Below, piece after piece: positions 54,801-64,000 of a stretch of DNA of 64,000 nucleotides. Within the stretch, counting starts at the first letter, position 1; each line of letters opens with the position of its first letter. A program made the translations under genes and the position numbers. Source of the DNA: Seiridium cupressi (lineage: Eukaryota; Ascomycota; Sordariomycetes; Amphisphaeriales; Sporocadaceae); NCBI GenBank assembly GCA_036674765.1, contig JARVKI010000001.1, forward strand, positions 806,001-870,000, read 5' to 3'. The notes below the pieces were generated by a model. It was not told where the DNA came from. It made no database searches and saw only the letters and a program-made list of their open reading frames with translations.

Positions 54801-57512
54801 GCTTGAGGATACATCTCATACAGAAAGGCGGTAGGTAGTACCACGCTGAAAGCTGCATGCGACGATGCCGATAGAGTGGAGAGGAGGAAGTGGACAGGCC
54901 AAATGTCGCGTTAGTACATACTGTAGAAGCTGGATAGAACGACGAACAACGGTAAGGCGGTTCGGGGACCAGAGCCGCGACGGGCTAAGCCTTACTAAGA
55001 CGTTGGTGTCAGTCAAGGAGGAAATAGTCCGCCCCGACGCAACTTGCGGTCAATAAAAGATACCGATGAGTAACCTGTCTGTGGGGCGAGGGGCCCCTAA
55101 GAAGAGGTACAGGCGAGGTCTTACTTGACTAAGCCAGGTACATTTTAGACTGCCGTTCAATCACCATGGATAGTACTTATGGTCAGTCCTGGTGATGGCG
55201 TTGCGTCGTGGATTCGGTCGAGTACACCGCAACTTGACGACTTGAGCACGATTTATGCCTGGGGGATACATATGGATCAAAGTACAGAGCAGTCGAGAGT
55301 TGGATGGGGTGTGACGGCTTGGTCACAACAATGCCCAGCTGAGATTGAGGGTTGGTAGAGCTTTCAAATTTTTTTTTTTCCCTTAATGCGTGCTAAAGGA
55401 AACCGTTGGAACTACCTACGTTGTTCTCCGGTATGCCTCGGTAATCGTTCTGCTGTAAGAATTTCGTGATTCGCCCGGCACCTGGCCTGGTATGAACTCT
55501 AGAATCCTCGAGGACCAAATATGGAGAGTCTAGACATGCTTCGAAAGAGGGGAAAGCATAGTCCGGCGATCCGGCCATGCACGACTTACACACATGAGTC
55601 CAAGAAGAATATTTGAGCTCCGGGATAGGTCATGGTAGTTCTCCAGCACTCCATTTATCCACACGAACTGCTGGCCAGAGAATGGCGCCATTGGTTTTTA
55701 TCGAAGGACACAGGCAGGAATCATGGATTGGAATGTCTCGTCTGCCTTCCTAGTAATGGAGTCTTCCGTTGCAATACCTACCTACCTACGTGACGTGAGG
55801 CCCTGAGAGAGCCTACCGAAAGGAGTTAGACGGAGGCTAGCTGAGGTCATCGAATTTAGACCATTGTTCTGACAGGAGTAACCTTGGAGACAAAGGCACG
55901 TTCGCCTTGATATCTGCCTATCCCTGGGGTAAGTTATTTCTTTGGTGTTGGAGATGATGAGGTCAGTGTCCTGTCCGGCTTGTGTTATGCCATCTTTCCT
56001 TTGGACTCTGCCTTCGGCTAGATCCGGTGTCCCAAGCAACCAATTGCGAAGATGTTGAGCGAGCTTTGGGAAGACCTGTTTGGGTTAGACTCAGCAGGTG
56101 ACGCTGGCCCCCAATTTTTGCCTCCCCGTCGCAGTCGCCTGCACAAAGTACTGTCAGTGGTGCCTGGTGCTTGTAAATGAAGGAGGACTGCCAACTCAGA
56201 GACCCCCCCCCAGCCGCACCAGTGGGCCGTAAAAATAGCTCGCACAATCGATGTACCTAGCAGGCTACGATTACCGCACGACGCCTTTTAATGGTGTTGC
56301 ATAAGCCAGTGAGTGTCCTGTGGGCTTTCCATAATGTAGCCGTAAGGGAGGCCGTCATAAAGCAAAGTGCGCTTGAACCACGTCGATGTGGTGAAGGGAC
56401 CACTGCTGATATCGTGGTGCTTTCACATTGTTACGTGGCCGTGTATGTATCTGACTTGCCTACGCCCGCGGCTGGTGAAAATCACAGGCGCAGCCGGGAT
56501 TTCAGTCATCCCAGAAGCGTCCAAGACCCCCCCGATTGATCCCACTCCAGAGCCACAACCCCTGTCAGCATTCAGGTCCCATTCACATCTTTGCCTGAGC
56601 CCACAGTGGCTGAATGCTGGAGGGTACGTACTTAGTGTAGAGTGCTGGTCGGGCTTTCGCTCTCAACAACCGTACTGTACCTTTTTTCCTTCGTCCATTT
56701 CATCTCAGCCACCCCGGGTTGATAACCGTAGATTTCAACTGTCTCGGTACTAAGATTACCTAAATACATCTTAGCCCCCCGGACAGGTCACGTCTGGTCT
56801 ATTACTCCGTATTTTCGTTTGATAATTTTCCCTCCAGCGCGGACGGGCGATCGGCTGGTCTTTCCCATATGCAACTCGTGGATCTGCCCTTCCTCGGCTG
56901 CAGCTAGTTGACTGACGTACATGTTGCTTTGCTTTCTCAACAACCACCACTACGGACTAAAAAGAATTGCACTACCTACGCTGCCACGGCACCCACACAC
57001 AGCAGCCTCCAAACAATAATCCACACCGAACGTCATCCACCAGTCAACCAGACGGCGACACGCTCACAACCTTGACTTCCCGCATCTGCATCTGTGCACG
57101 CTGACTTTCCACCTCTGCCTGTACTGACAACTGTTCCTCCGGTATACTCAATCGACCACTGGAACCCTGCCCTTCTGCATCACAAGGGTCACTGGCCAGC
57201 GGGTCATCACGGTCACTCGGGACGCCAAGCGCACATAGGGATAGCGAGGGCAGGAACTGTACGACGGCAGTGGAGGAAGGAAGCAGCAGACGAAGATCGA
57301 TAGCCTCCTACTCGTCGCCAGCAGTCCATACAGCATTACAGACCCGTGGTTCTCCAATCACATGCACCAGTGTCGGGTCAATATGGTCAAACGGTGTCAA
57401 ACGATCGACAACCGCCCGAGCTAAATCTTTTCTGGCATCCGTGGTATGAACTTTGGAGGGCAAGACGTGGCTGCATTCCTCGCCAGAGCCGATAATAGCT
57501 TCCTTCGTCAAG
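51828..57512. other. 5.7 kb stretch without a recognised gene
   Basis: The largest empty stretch in the window. Many open frames of 60-130 codons exist on both strands, but none has a recognised domain, a credible signal peptide or a chain of spliceable exons. Contents noted: a T/G tract at 53574-53591, short C runs near 56,206, and a C-rich zone from about 56,940 to 57,150 that probably belongs to the VAC7 leader. Decayed transposons or fast-evolving orphan genes cannot be excluded. Confidence 0.45.
53574..53591 (+). repeat. T5G13 tract
   Basis: Five T followed directly by thirteen G in non-coding DNA. It shares the T-then-G order with the longer tract at 62565-62598. Confidence 0.85.
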
Positions 57513-60305
57513 ATGGACAGGTCGGAGACGCTGCCACATAACAGCAGCTCTGGCTTAGAAGCCAGCATCTCGAGTCTGAACTCGGTCGATCGAGCAACGT
57601 CAGCAACATCCAGCGGACATAATGATACGCAGCAGTCCAGGTGGACATCCACAACGACCTCATTGACAGCTTCACCATTAGCTTCAAGAGAGCCCTCTCC
57701 AACAAGGTCACTCGCGAAGACGGGAAGAACGAGCCGAGCATCGACGAACAGGTCAAGGAAGAACAGTTTTCAGGACCCAAGCCCTTCAAGACTGAGGACT
57801 AAGGTACCAACATCAACCCCACGGCAACAGATATCGGCCGCGACCACTCCTACGTTGCCTCCTCCGTTAAGCTCGGAGACGGCACTGCGGACATCGCAAC
57901 CGCAAAAACCTGCTGTCGCGGCCGAGTCCTCCAGAGATTCGCCGCGCTGGCCAGTTTCACCGCGCCTCAAATCACCACCACCAGCCCTTAATAGGCCAGC
58001 TTTCCAGCCGCCAGGCCGGGGCGACCGGGAACCACCAACACCGTTAATCAGTGTCCAAAGGGCGACACCTTCACCACATCCGCCGCCATCAGAACCGTCG
58101 TCGCAAGCTGCCTCAGATGTCGAAACCGATGAAGCGGCGCACCTTCAATCTGGCATGAGAACCCCGGTCAGAGGAGCAAGTGGAGGGTCGTCGCAGTTGG
58201 AAACAGTACAAGAAGTTAGTCAACCAAACACGCCCGGAACGGATCTGGATCTGGCTATCGAGAAGTTGTCTCAGGCCGGCACCGCCGGCGGACATCTCTC
58301 CAAGTCCGAAACTGTCATCAACAAGGCGCTCAAATCTGGAAGCAACAGTGAAAGTGGAAGCGACAGCGGAAGCATCAAGACGAGCACGAGGAGATCCAGC
58401 GCCGCAGCTCCACCGCCACTGTTGCATAATAGGCAATCAAGTTCGGCTTTAAGGTTTGGCGGAAAGGGGCAACCAAGTGACACCTCGAAGCATATCACAG
58501 TAGAAGAGGAGGAAGTCAGCTCAGGCCCTCGATTGGCATTGGGCCTGAACCCTACAGGCCAGGGGAACAATGGGAGCTTGAAAACCAAGCCAAGTTCAGA
58601 AACAATACGGCCTAAAAAGGAGAAAAAGAAGACGACCAGGAAAGCAGCGGCGGTCGCTTCTGGCACTGGTGAGAACCCAACTCTTCTTGCAGCAGGGTCA
58701 ACGTCACAACTTCGGGGTAGTCGCTCGATAAGATCCATGTCATCCACGACATCGATCCGTTCGCCTAGACAACCGAAGCACGGCCAAGGGCCGTACGTTG
58801 AGGACTTCATATTTTCACGACCACCTTCAAGGAAGACGTCACGCACCCCAAGCCTTACCGCTCATGTGACCAACTTGCTAACTGGAGGACCACGCCCAGC
58901 ATCCTCAAAAGCAGATATTTTTGAAGCAAAAGTCGCTAGCGCGGTCGAAGAAGCGAATTCGTCCGACTCGGACGAGACCTTTGTCTATGACTCTAACCCG
59001 CCAGATGCTCCAGATAGACCACGGCGCTACCACTCTCGTACGCCGAGCGCAACGTCTATGGTTAGCCAAGTGGACCGTAGTGGCTTACGCTCGATTCACG
59101 CCATTCTTGATAGTGGCCCGGCAAACCCCGCGGTCAAAAAGAGTATGAAATTTGTGAATACTTACAACAGTAATGGCACGGACAGTTTAGCCGGCGATGA
59201 TGACGGCAAGGGCACTGGAGGACGCAGCAATGCCGGGTCTGCGCGAGGAACTGGCCGCCATCATCACCACGCCAACCGATGGGGGCGGAACAACAGCAGC
59301 AACCACTTGTCTCTCTTCGACAACGAGTCGCCTTTCCCGAATGCGGCACGATCGAAACTGTCAGGCAGTCAAACAAGACATTCATCTAATCCGCCCAGCC
59401 CTCGATTTGCTCAAGGACGTGGAGGACTGCACAACAGCAAACGCCAGATGCAAATGGCTGGCAGTTACGACCTAGACGACACGACCACAACCGGGGCAGA
59501 CGACGAGCGAACGCCTTTGCTCCATATCAATGGAAACCGGTCCGTAAGATCAAACCGAAGCAGGCGCACCCCCATCAGGACGCGTAGTGATCTGGAGGCA
59601 GGTGGTTATCATCATGGACCATCCTTCCTGAATCGTTTTGCGAGCTGCTTGGTGCTCACGATCATGTTATTGCTAGTCATCATGGGCGCAGTCGGCTTCA
59701 TGTTTGCAACCTCGCAACCACTGACGGAGATAGAACTCGTCAGGATTGAAAATGTGCTTGCAAGCGAGCAGGAGCTTATGATGGACATCACCGTCCGGGC
59801 ACATAACCCCAATATTGTCGTCGTGTCTGTGGATTCCGCGGATCTTGAGGTTTTTGCCAAGTCGCCACATGCTGGCACTGATTCAGAATGGTGGCGCCAT
59901 CCCCAAGACGGCGTGGAGATATTGGATGATCCACCGAATGACCCACCTGGAGATGCGCCCGACGAGGAGAAGTCGCCAAATATGCGACTCGGAAATATAA
60001 TGGAACTCGATAGTCCGCTGAGCTTTGAAGGTACCTTCTTTCAGTCGGGCAATTCCATGTCTTCTAGCGAGCTGCGTCTGGTCCGGCCTGGCAACGGGAC
60101 CGATGGTGGCTCTGAACGTTGGGAGCGCATCCTGGACGACGAATTCACTCTGATCCTGAAGGGCGTGCTCAAGTACACGTTACCCCTGAGTCAAAAAGTT
60201 AAGAGCGTTTCCATTTCAGGCAAGACTACGGTGAAACCAAACTCGGCCAGCGATCCAGTTCTGAAGAAGCCAAATGGAACCGACTTTGAGGTTGGAATCC
60301 TGTAG
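57513..60305 (+). CDS. VAC7: Vacuolar segregation protein Vac7
   Basis: One exon of 930 aa from the first ATG (57513); the frame is open further upstream only through non-ATG codons. The N-terminal 700 residues are disordered, rich in Ser/Pro/Thr with many phosphorylatable SP/TP sites. A transmembrane segment at about 711-735 (CLVLTIMLLLVIMGAVGFMF) is followed by a conserved lumenal domain (PLTEIELVRIENVLASEQEL, then VRAHNPNIVVVSVDSADLEV). This layout and the LEA-like lumenal domain are those of Vac7, the vacuole-membrane activator of the Fab1 PI3P 5-kinase that controls PI(3,5)P2 and vacuole size. C-terminal NxT/NxS sites (NGTDGG, NGTDFE) fit a lumenal location. Confidence 0.92.
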   Translation: MDRSETLPHNSSSGLEASISSLNSVDRATSATSSGHNDTQQSRWTSTTTSLTASPLASREPSPTRSLAKTGRTSRASTNRSRKNSFQDPSPSRLRTKVPTSTPRQQISAATTPTLPPPLSSETALRTSQPQKPAVAAESSRDSPRWPVSPRLKSPPPALNRPAFQPPGRGDREPPTPLISVQRATPSPHPPPSEPSSQAASDVETDEAAHLQSGMRTPVRGASGGSSQLETVQEVSQPNTPGTDLDLAIEKLSQAGTAGGHLSKSETVINKALKSGSNSESGSDSGSIKTSTRRSSAAAPPPLLHNRQSSSALRFGGKGQPSDTSKHITVEEEEVSSGPRLALGLNPTGQGNNGSLKTKPSSETIRPKKEKKKTTRKAAAVASGTGENPTLLAAGSTSQLRGSRSIRSMSSTTSIRSPRQPKHGQGPYVEDFIFSRPPSRKTSRTPSLTAHVTNLLTGGPRPASSKADIFEAKVASAVEEANSSDSDETFVYDSNPPDAPDRPRRYHSRTPSATSMVSQVDRSGLRSIHAILDSGPANPAVKKSMKFVNTYNSNGTDSLAGDDDGKGTGGRSNAGSARGTGRHHHHANRWGRNNSSNHLSLFDNESPFPNAARSKLSGSQTRHSSNPPSPRFAQGRGGLHNSKRQMQMAGSYDLDDTTTTGADDERTPLLHINGNRSVRSNRSRRTPIRTRSDLEAGGYHHGPSFLNRFASCLVLTIMLLLVIMGAVGFMFATSQPLTEIELVRIENVLASEQELMMDITVRAHNPNIVVVSVDSADLEVFAKSPHAGTDSEWWRHPQDGVEILDDPPNDPPGDAPDEEKSPNMRLGNIMELDSPLSFEGTFFQSGNSMSSSELRLVRPGNGTDGGSERWERILDDEFTLILKGVLKYTLPLSQKVKSVSISGKTTVKPNSASDPVLKKPNGTDFEVGIL

Positions 60306-61193
60306 TCCGGCGGGTGACTCTGACCCGGCATTCCCTTTGTGGAACTAACTATTAGTGTTTTACATCTTGAATCTGTACATTGAGCGAGTAAAGCATGGCA
60401 TTTTCTGGAGTCTGGAGGAGAGGCGTTTGGATCACAAACATTGTTTTCATGTTTTGTTTTTATTTATTTTTAAAATTTTCTTTGCTCCTTGCATGGAAAG
60501 GAAAAAGAGATGGACAAGATCCATTCGCATCGAGACGAAAATCTGCTACGACCAAACTCCAAGGCAGAAAAGACGCGGCGTATAAAGACAAGATGAAAAT
60601 TTGTAATTGGGATACAGGATTCCTGAAATTGGACCACACGGCCACCATCATCATTTCAACGAAACGAAATCTGCCCACATCTTATCCCAACGCGAGGAAG
60701 AGAGGGAAACGAGCATGAACGGGTGTTATTCGGTCAGATTTTACGGAGCCTTGGGCACACTTCAAGAGCAGCATTGACGGTCGAAGTCTAACTGCATTTG
60801 CATAGGGAAGGGCTTGGAGCAGGGAATGGTGGCGTTTCAAAATGCATAGCCGGCGAGTAGAGAGCAGAAGAATGAATTGGCCAGCAAGTGCGTGTGTGGT
60901 GGGCAGATGAACATGTGACTTGACTGTATAGCTGTTAACTGGTTGACATGGGACATGGAATCTAGGGTCCGACTAGTGAAACCGATTAACATACAACTTC
61001 ATAGCGACGGTGTGGTATGAGAGACGAGTATACAAAGCGTCTACAGGCCGAATCCGTTGGTATCAAGTCAAGTCAATTATAAAGAGCCCTACCAAACCTA
61101 ATATTAGAAACAATATTGGACGCCTCCTCATCATTCCCATGATCATACTGCTACATGAATGCTTCCGGCCTTTAATTGGCGTATGGCAGTTCC
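60306..61193. other. Intergenic, convergent 3' flanks
   Basis: This stretch holds the 3' ends of VAC7 (plus) and the small membrane protein gene (minus). The 107-codon frame at 60395-60718 starts with ATG but has no domain and lies where the VAC7 3' UTR is expected. Confidence 0.5.
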
Positions 61194-61864
61194 TTACTTG
61201 CTGCCACCAAACCAGCTCGAGATGCCGCTCTTTGCCTTTGCAGCCTCGGTCTCCACCTTGCGGTCGAACTCGTCCACCTTCTTCAATGTGCTGGCCTTGA
61301 CGTCCTTTGCGTATGCCTCAGCCTCGGCCTGGGCCTTAGCGATCTCGGCTTGGCTCTTCGAGACCTGTTGTTGAATTTGTCAGCTCAGGATTCGTTATTT
61401 TCCTTTCACAGCTGACATGAATGGGAGCGCCAGGATAGCATGCCAGCATGAGGAGACGCGACGGGAATGGAAAGGCTACTTACGGCACTGTCGAACTTAG
61501 CACCAGCCTCGGCGCCGTACTGCTCAGTTCTCTTTTCAGCCTCCTTGCCACGGCCGGGAAGCTCGCCCTTAACCTTTGCGGAGAGCTTGTGTGCGTCGGC
61601 TAGAAGAGGATCGCATGTTAGCACATGTGCAGCTGGGCTGGCCATTATACTTTGGTTGGAAGGAGGGGTGGGGACCCTGGAGACGCCTGCGCAGACAACA
61701 CAGCACAAGCTGTTGATGATGCTGCTGGCAATGATAATGCTGGACTACGTACCCTCGGCTTGCTTCTGGGCGACCTTGGGGCTACCACCTGCGCTGTAGA
61801 GGTAGTAACCGACACCACCGGCGGCGGTGAGGCCAAGGAAGAGAGGAGCTCTGGATCGAGACAT
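61194..61864 (-). CDS. Small membrane protein of the calcofluor white hypersensitive family
   Basis: Three exons: 61864-61753, 61599-61484 and 61364-61194 (132 aa). The start MSRSRAPLFLGLTAAGGVGYYLYSAGG carries one hydrophobic span at about 6-23. The rest is an Ala/Lys/Glu-rich amphipathic helix (KAQAEAEAYAKDVKASTLKK) ending in GISSWFGGSK. This matches a family of short fungal proteins annotated from a calcofluor-white-sensitive mutant, whose molecular role is poorly known; the shape suggests a mitochondrial or ER membrane protein with a helical tail. Introns of 153 and 119 nt have standard GT-AG ends and keep phase (EADAHKLS and DSAVSKSQ junctions). The family name is from memory of annotations, so moderate certainty. 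Confidence 0.82.
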
Positions 61865-63351
61865 TGTGGTTGGGAGTGATGGATTGGAGCGGTCGTGCTA
61901 AAGACTAAAGGTTCTTGGGTGTGATGATGTTGAGAGCTCGTACGTGTGGGTGTTGTATCGAATGAGATCACGTCAAAAGTAACACGAGCGAGAGAAGGAG
62001 GGAGGGGGAAGACGGCTTAAATGGAGGGCAGGTAAATAATGCGCATGGATTCCTCTCTACTGTGCATAATTCGGTTTCTGTCACGTAACCCGGCTACCAG
62101 CCCGCTTCTTTCCCTTGCCTTCCCGGCCGGATCTGGTTGGTACGCGCAAGAACAGGAAGGGAATTGACGTACATGCATCACCATTGGAGAGCTTCTGCAC
62201 GGGAAGTGAGAAGCAGAGATACATGACGTATGTACTAGATAATGCGGGGAACCAATGTATCTCGGCCCCCAGCTCTGAGCTCTCCAGCCTGGGCTTGGGC
62301 CTGGGCGGAGGAACTGCAGCACTATCAGCGAAGGCGGGCGTCCTGTGCTGCCCGCTGATAGTGCCCAAGTCCGGCAGATGACAGCGTTCTAGGCCCCGAC
62401 TCCAGCGGGCCCATTCATGCTTTTAGCGCCCGAAGTCAGGATTGCCGCCATGCCTATCCGGAAGCTGATCCTTGGACCGATTCTCCAGCTGCAGCTACCA
62501 GGTCTGCCAGGAGTGCGTTGGTATTACATCATTTCCATCGGCCTGCGTGCAGATTGTAAGATTCTTTTTTTTTTTTTTTTTTTTTTTGGGGGGGGGGGTT
62601 TATTTACTTCACGGCTAGAGTCGAGAGTGCCCAAGCCGATTTCGAGCTAATCACAGTCGAAACTAAGCCTCGGCCAATCGTTGGATCCAACCGTGTCGTT
62701 TAGAGAGAAAGGTTCTAAAGTTCAAATGTTAGACCCAGCCGCTTGCCACGCGCAAATGTTGAGCTCCGAAGGCCCCAGTGCCAGGGGGAAAAGCTTCTCG
62801 TTCAATGGGCAATCTCCTACCTTGGGTGCTCGGTCTATAATTAACACAATCATATGACTGCCTTCAATGTAGGTTCACTTGAGTGATCACTGAGCTCGAT
62901 GCATCTTCTCACATACGGACCGAGAAGCACTTCCAAGGCCCGACCACCACGATGCGTCTGCCCCGCCAAGCGTGCTCAGCTGAAAGGCTGTTCCATCTCT
63001 AGCCGACTTCGTCATCGTCATCTCTCGTACATGTAGCTCCTGCCTGGGAATTTAGCGTCTAGATCTAGACCGAAGCAGCCTCTGCACACGATTGGTCTCG
63101 TAGCTGTTTATTCAATTTTTTTTTTCTCTCTATCTCTGCTTAACGCCTGCTCTTTGGGACCCTGAGCTAAGAACTAGCAACGAGTCACCGGTTTTCAATT
63201 GCTTTCTCGCTTCCACTTGCACGTTCTGCATCAAGCTCCAATTTGGATGGCCCGCGTCTAGACTCTCTCCTCGCCTGCCACGGCTGAAAGACGCAGTGCA
63301 GTATGCTCTGCCCAGGACCCTGACAATCCCACATAATTCGGACACCACACC
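61865..63351. other. Divergent upstream region with T/G tract
   Basis: About 1.5 kb between two divergent genes. It contains a 34-base T-then-G tract at 62565-62598. No coding frame is supported. Confidence 0.5.
62565..62598 (+). repeat. T23G11 tract
   Basis: Twenty-three T followed directly by eleven G, in non-coding DNA. The exact length may vary through replication slippage or sequencing error. Confidence 0.88.
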
Positions 63352-64000
63352 ATGCCCAAGGTTCGCTCCTCACGCCGCGTGCCGCCCCTGAAAGAATCCG
63401 ACATCGATCATGAGATAAATCTTATCGACCACTCAGCCTCCATACAAGGCACTCGCGCTTTATCGCCGAGTCTGGAGGATGGAGACACGGCCACTGATCA
63501 GCCAACCCTGACCCCCTCTGAAAGCCAGCGCCTACTCAGAGAAAGTGCCGCGCCGATCTCGAGAATCGATGAAGATCAAGACCAGGGTCAAAACGGACAT
63601 GTTCTACGTGACGAGGAGCAGCAAAATAGCGCGGTCGAACGACCGCCTACTCCCACAGTCCAGCCCAGCACGCCTGCCGCAGAGGTGCCCGAGTCATCAA
63701 CCGCAGCAGAGCCACAGTCCCAGAACGGAAATCGCATATCAAGAGTACCCTCCTCGAAACAAACAAAAAAGCATTCTCGTCCCAAGTCGCCTGAGAAAGC
63801 TATCGACATCCTATATGAAAATGAGCGCGGCGGTTTCCTTTGTGGAATCCCCCTATTCTCCGATGCGGCTTTGGGAAATCTCGACCCGGCCCCTTGGACG
63901 AATGCAAAGCATAAGCCCTCGCCGACGAACATCAAGACTGCACAGGTGCCAGATCCTAGCTGGGAGTGGGCATGGCCAGCCTGGCGGGTGAATCAGGACG
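63352..64000 (+). CDS. Dysferlin (DysF) domain peroxin-like protein, 5' part only
   Basis: ATG 63352 opens a frame that stays open to the window edge (216 codons seen). The first 150 residues are disordered and charged. From about residue 153 the sequence enters a DysF N-terminal motif: ILYENERGGFLCGIPLFS, DPAPWTN, then VPDPSWEWAWPAWRVNQD. This Trp-rich pattern is found in fungal Pex30/Pex23-type peroxins of the ER-peroxisome contact, in Mug65-like proteins and in TECPR proteins. Membrane segments or other domains would lie beyond the window, so the exact subfamily cannot be fixed. Start chosen as the first ATG of the frame. Confidence 0.85.
   Translation, partial: MPKVRSSRRVPPLKESDIDHEINLIDHSASIQGTRALSPSLEDGDTATDQPTLTPSESQRLLRESAAPISRIDEDQDQGQNGHVLRDEEQQNSAVERPPTPTVQPSTPAAEVPESSTAAEPQSQNGNRISRVPSSKQTKKHSRPKSPEKAIDILYENERGGFLCGIPLFSDAALGNLDPAPWTNAKHKPSPTNIKTAQVPDPSWEWAWPAWRVNQD

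Noticed and set aside
58271..58846. 191-codon minus-strand frame inside VAC7
   Set aside because: Mirror of the Ser-rich disordered region of VAC7.
60395..60718. 107-codon frame after VAC7
   Set aside because: No domain, located in the expected VAC7 3' UTR, and composition is random.

Overview
The window looks like nuclear DNA of a filamentous ascomycete (Pezizomycotina, most likely Sordariomycetes). Evidence: short GT-AG introns (mostly 49-155 nt), a fused HisH-HisF histidine enzyme, a CFEM protein, a WSC protein, HET-domain sequences, an Iec3-type INO80 subunit and a fungal ornithine decarboxylase antizyme with a +1 frameshift site. A PL1 pectate lyase hints at a plant-associated or saprotrophic life. 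The species cannot be named from this sequence. All exon structures were derived by eye from splice signals plus continuity of conserved protein motifs.

Layout. 1-16.6 kb is a housekeeping block: WSC protein (-, runs off the left edge), PPxY arrestin (+), NOT3/NOT5 of CCR4-NOT (-), D-aminoacyl-tRNA deacylase (+), Yippee protein (-), a 2.7 kb AT-rich gap, antizyme (+), HIS7 (-) and a TFIIIC triple-barrel subunit (+). HIS7 and the TFIIIC gene are divergent, and a perfect TGACTCA (Gcn4/CpcA-type site) lies between them. 16.6-26.4 kb is sparse: a CFEM GPI-anchor candidate, a broken HET gene, a (GA)16 tract, a C2H2 zinc-finger gene and a 26-bp perfect palindrome. NADP-isocitrate dehydrogenase (26.4-28.0 kb) is a core gene.

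28.5-41.3 kb is accessory. Every gene in it lies on the minus strand: a 5'-truncated HET gene, a predicted sulfotransferase-HAD fusion gene with one apparent frameshift, pectate lyase, an FAD monooxygenase, a small Cys-rich hypothetical protein, a 2OG-Fe(II) oxygenase riddled with in-frame stops, and a cupin. After a 2.7 kb gap holding a 21-G run, core genes return at 43.9-51.8 kb: endosulfine (IGO1), MYG1, IEC3, SFM1 and a membrane-anchored pseudokinase. A 5.7 kb stretch with no recognisable gene follows, then VAC7 (+), a small calcofluor-hypersensitivity-type membrane protein (-), and the start of a dysferlin-domain (DysF) protein that runs off the right edge.

Common themes are nutrient and polyamine signalling (antizyme, Igo1, arrestin, CpcA site) and translation/RNA control (NOT3, DTD1, SFM1, TFIIIC). 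No CRISPR array, rRNA or convincing tRNA was seen.
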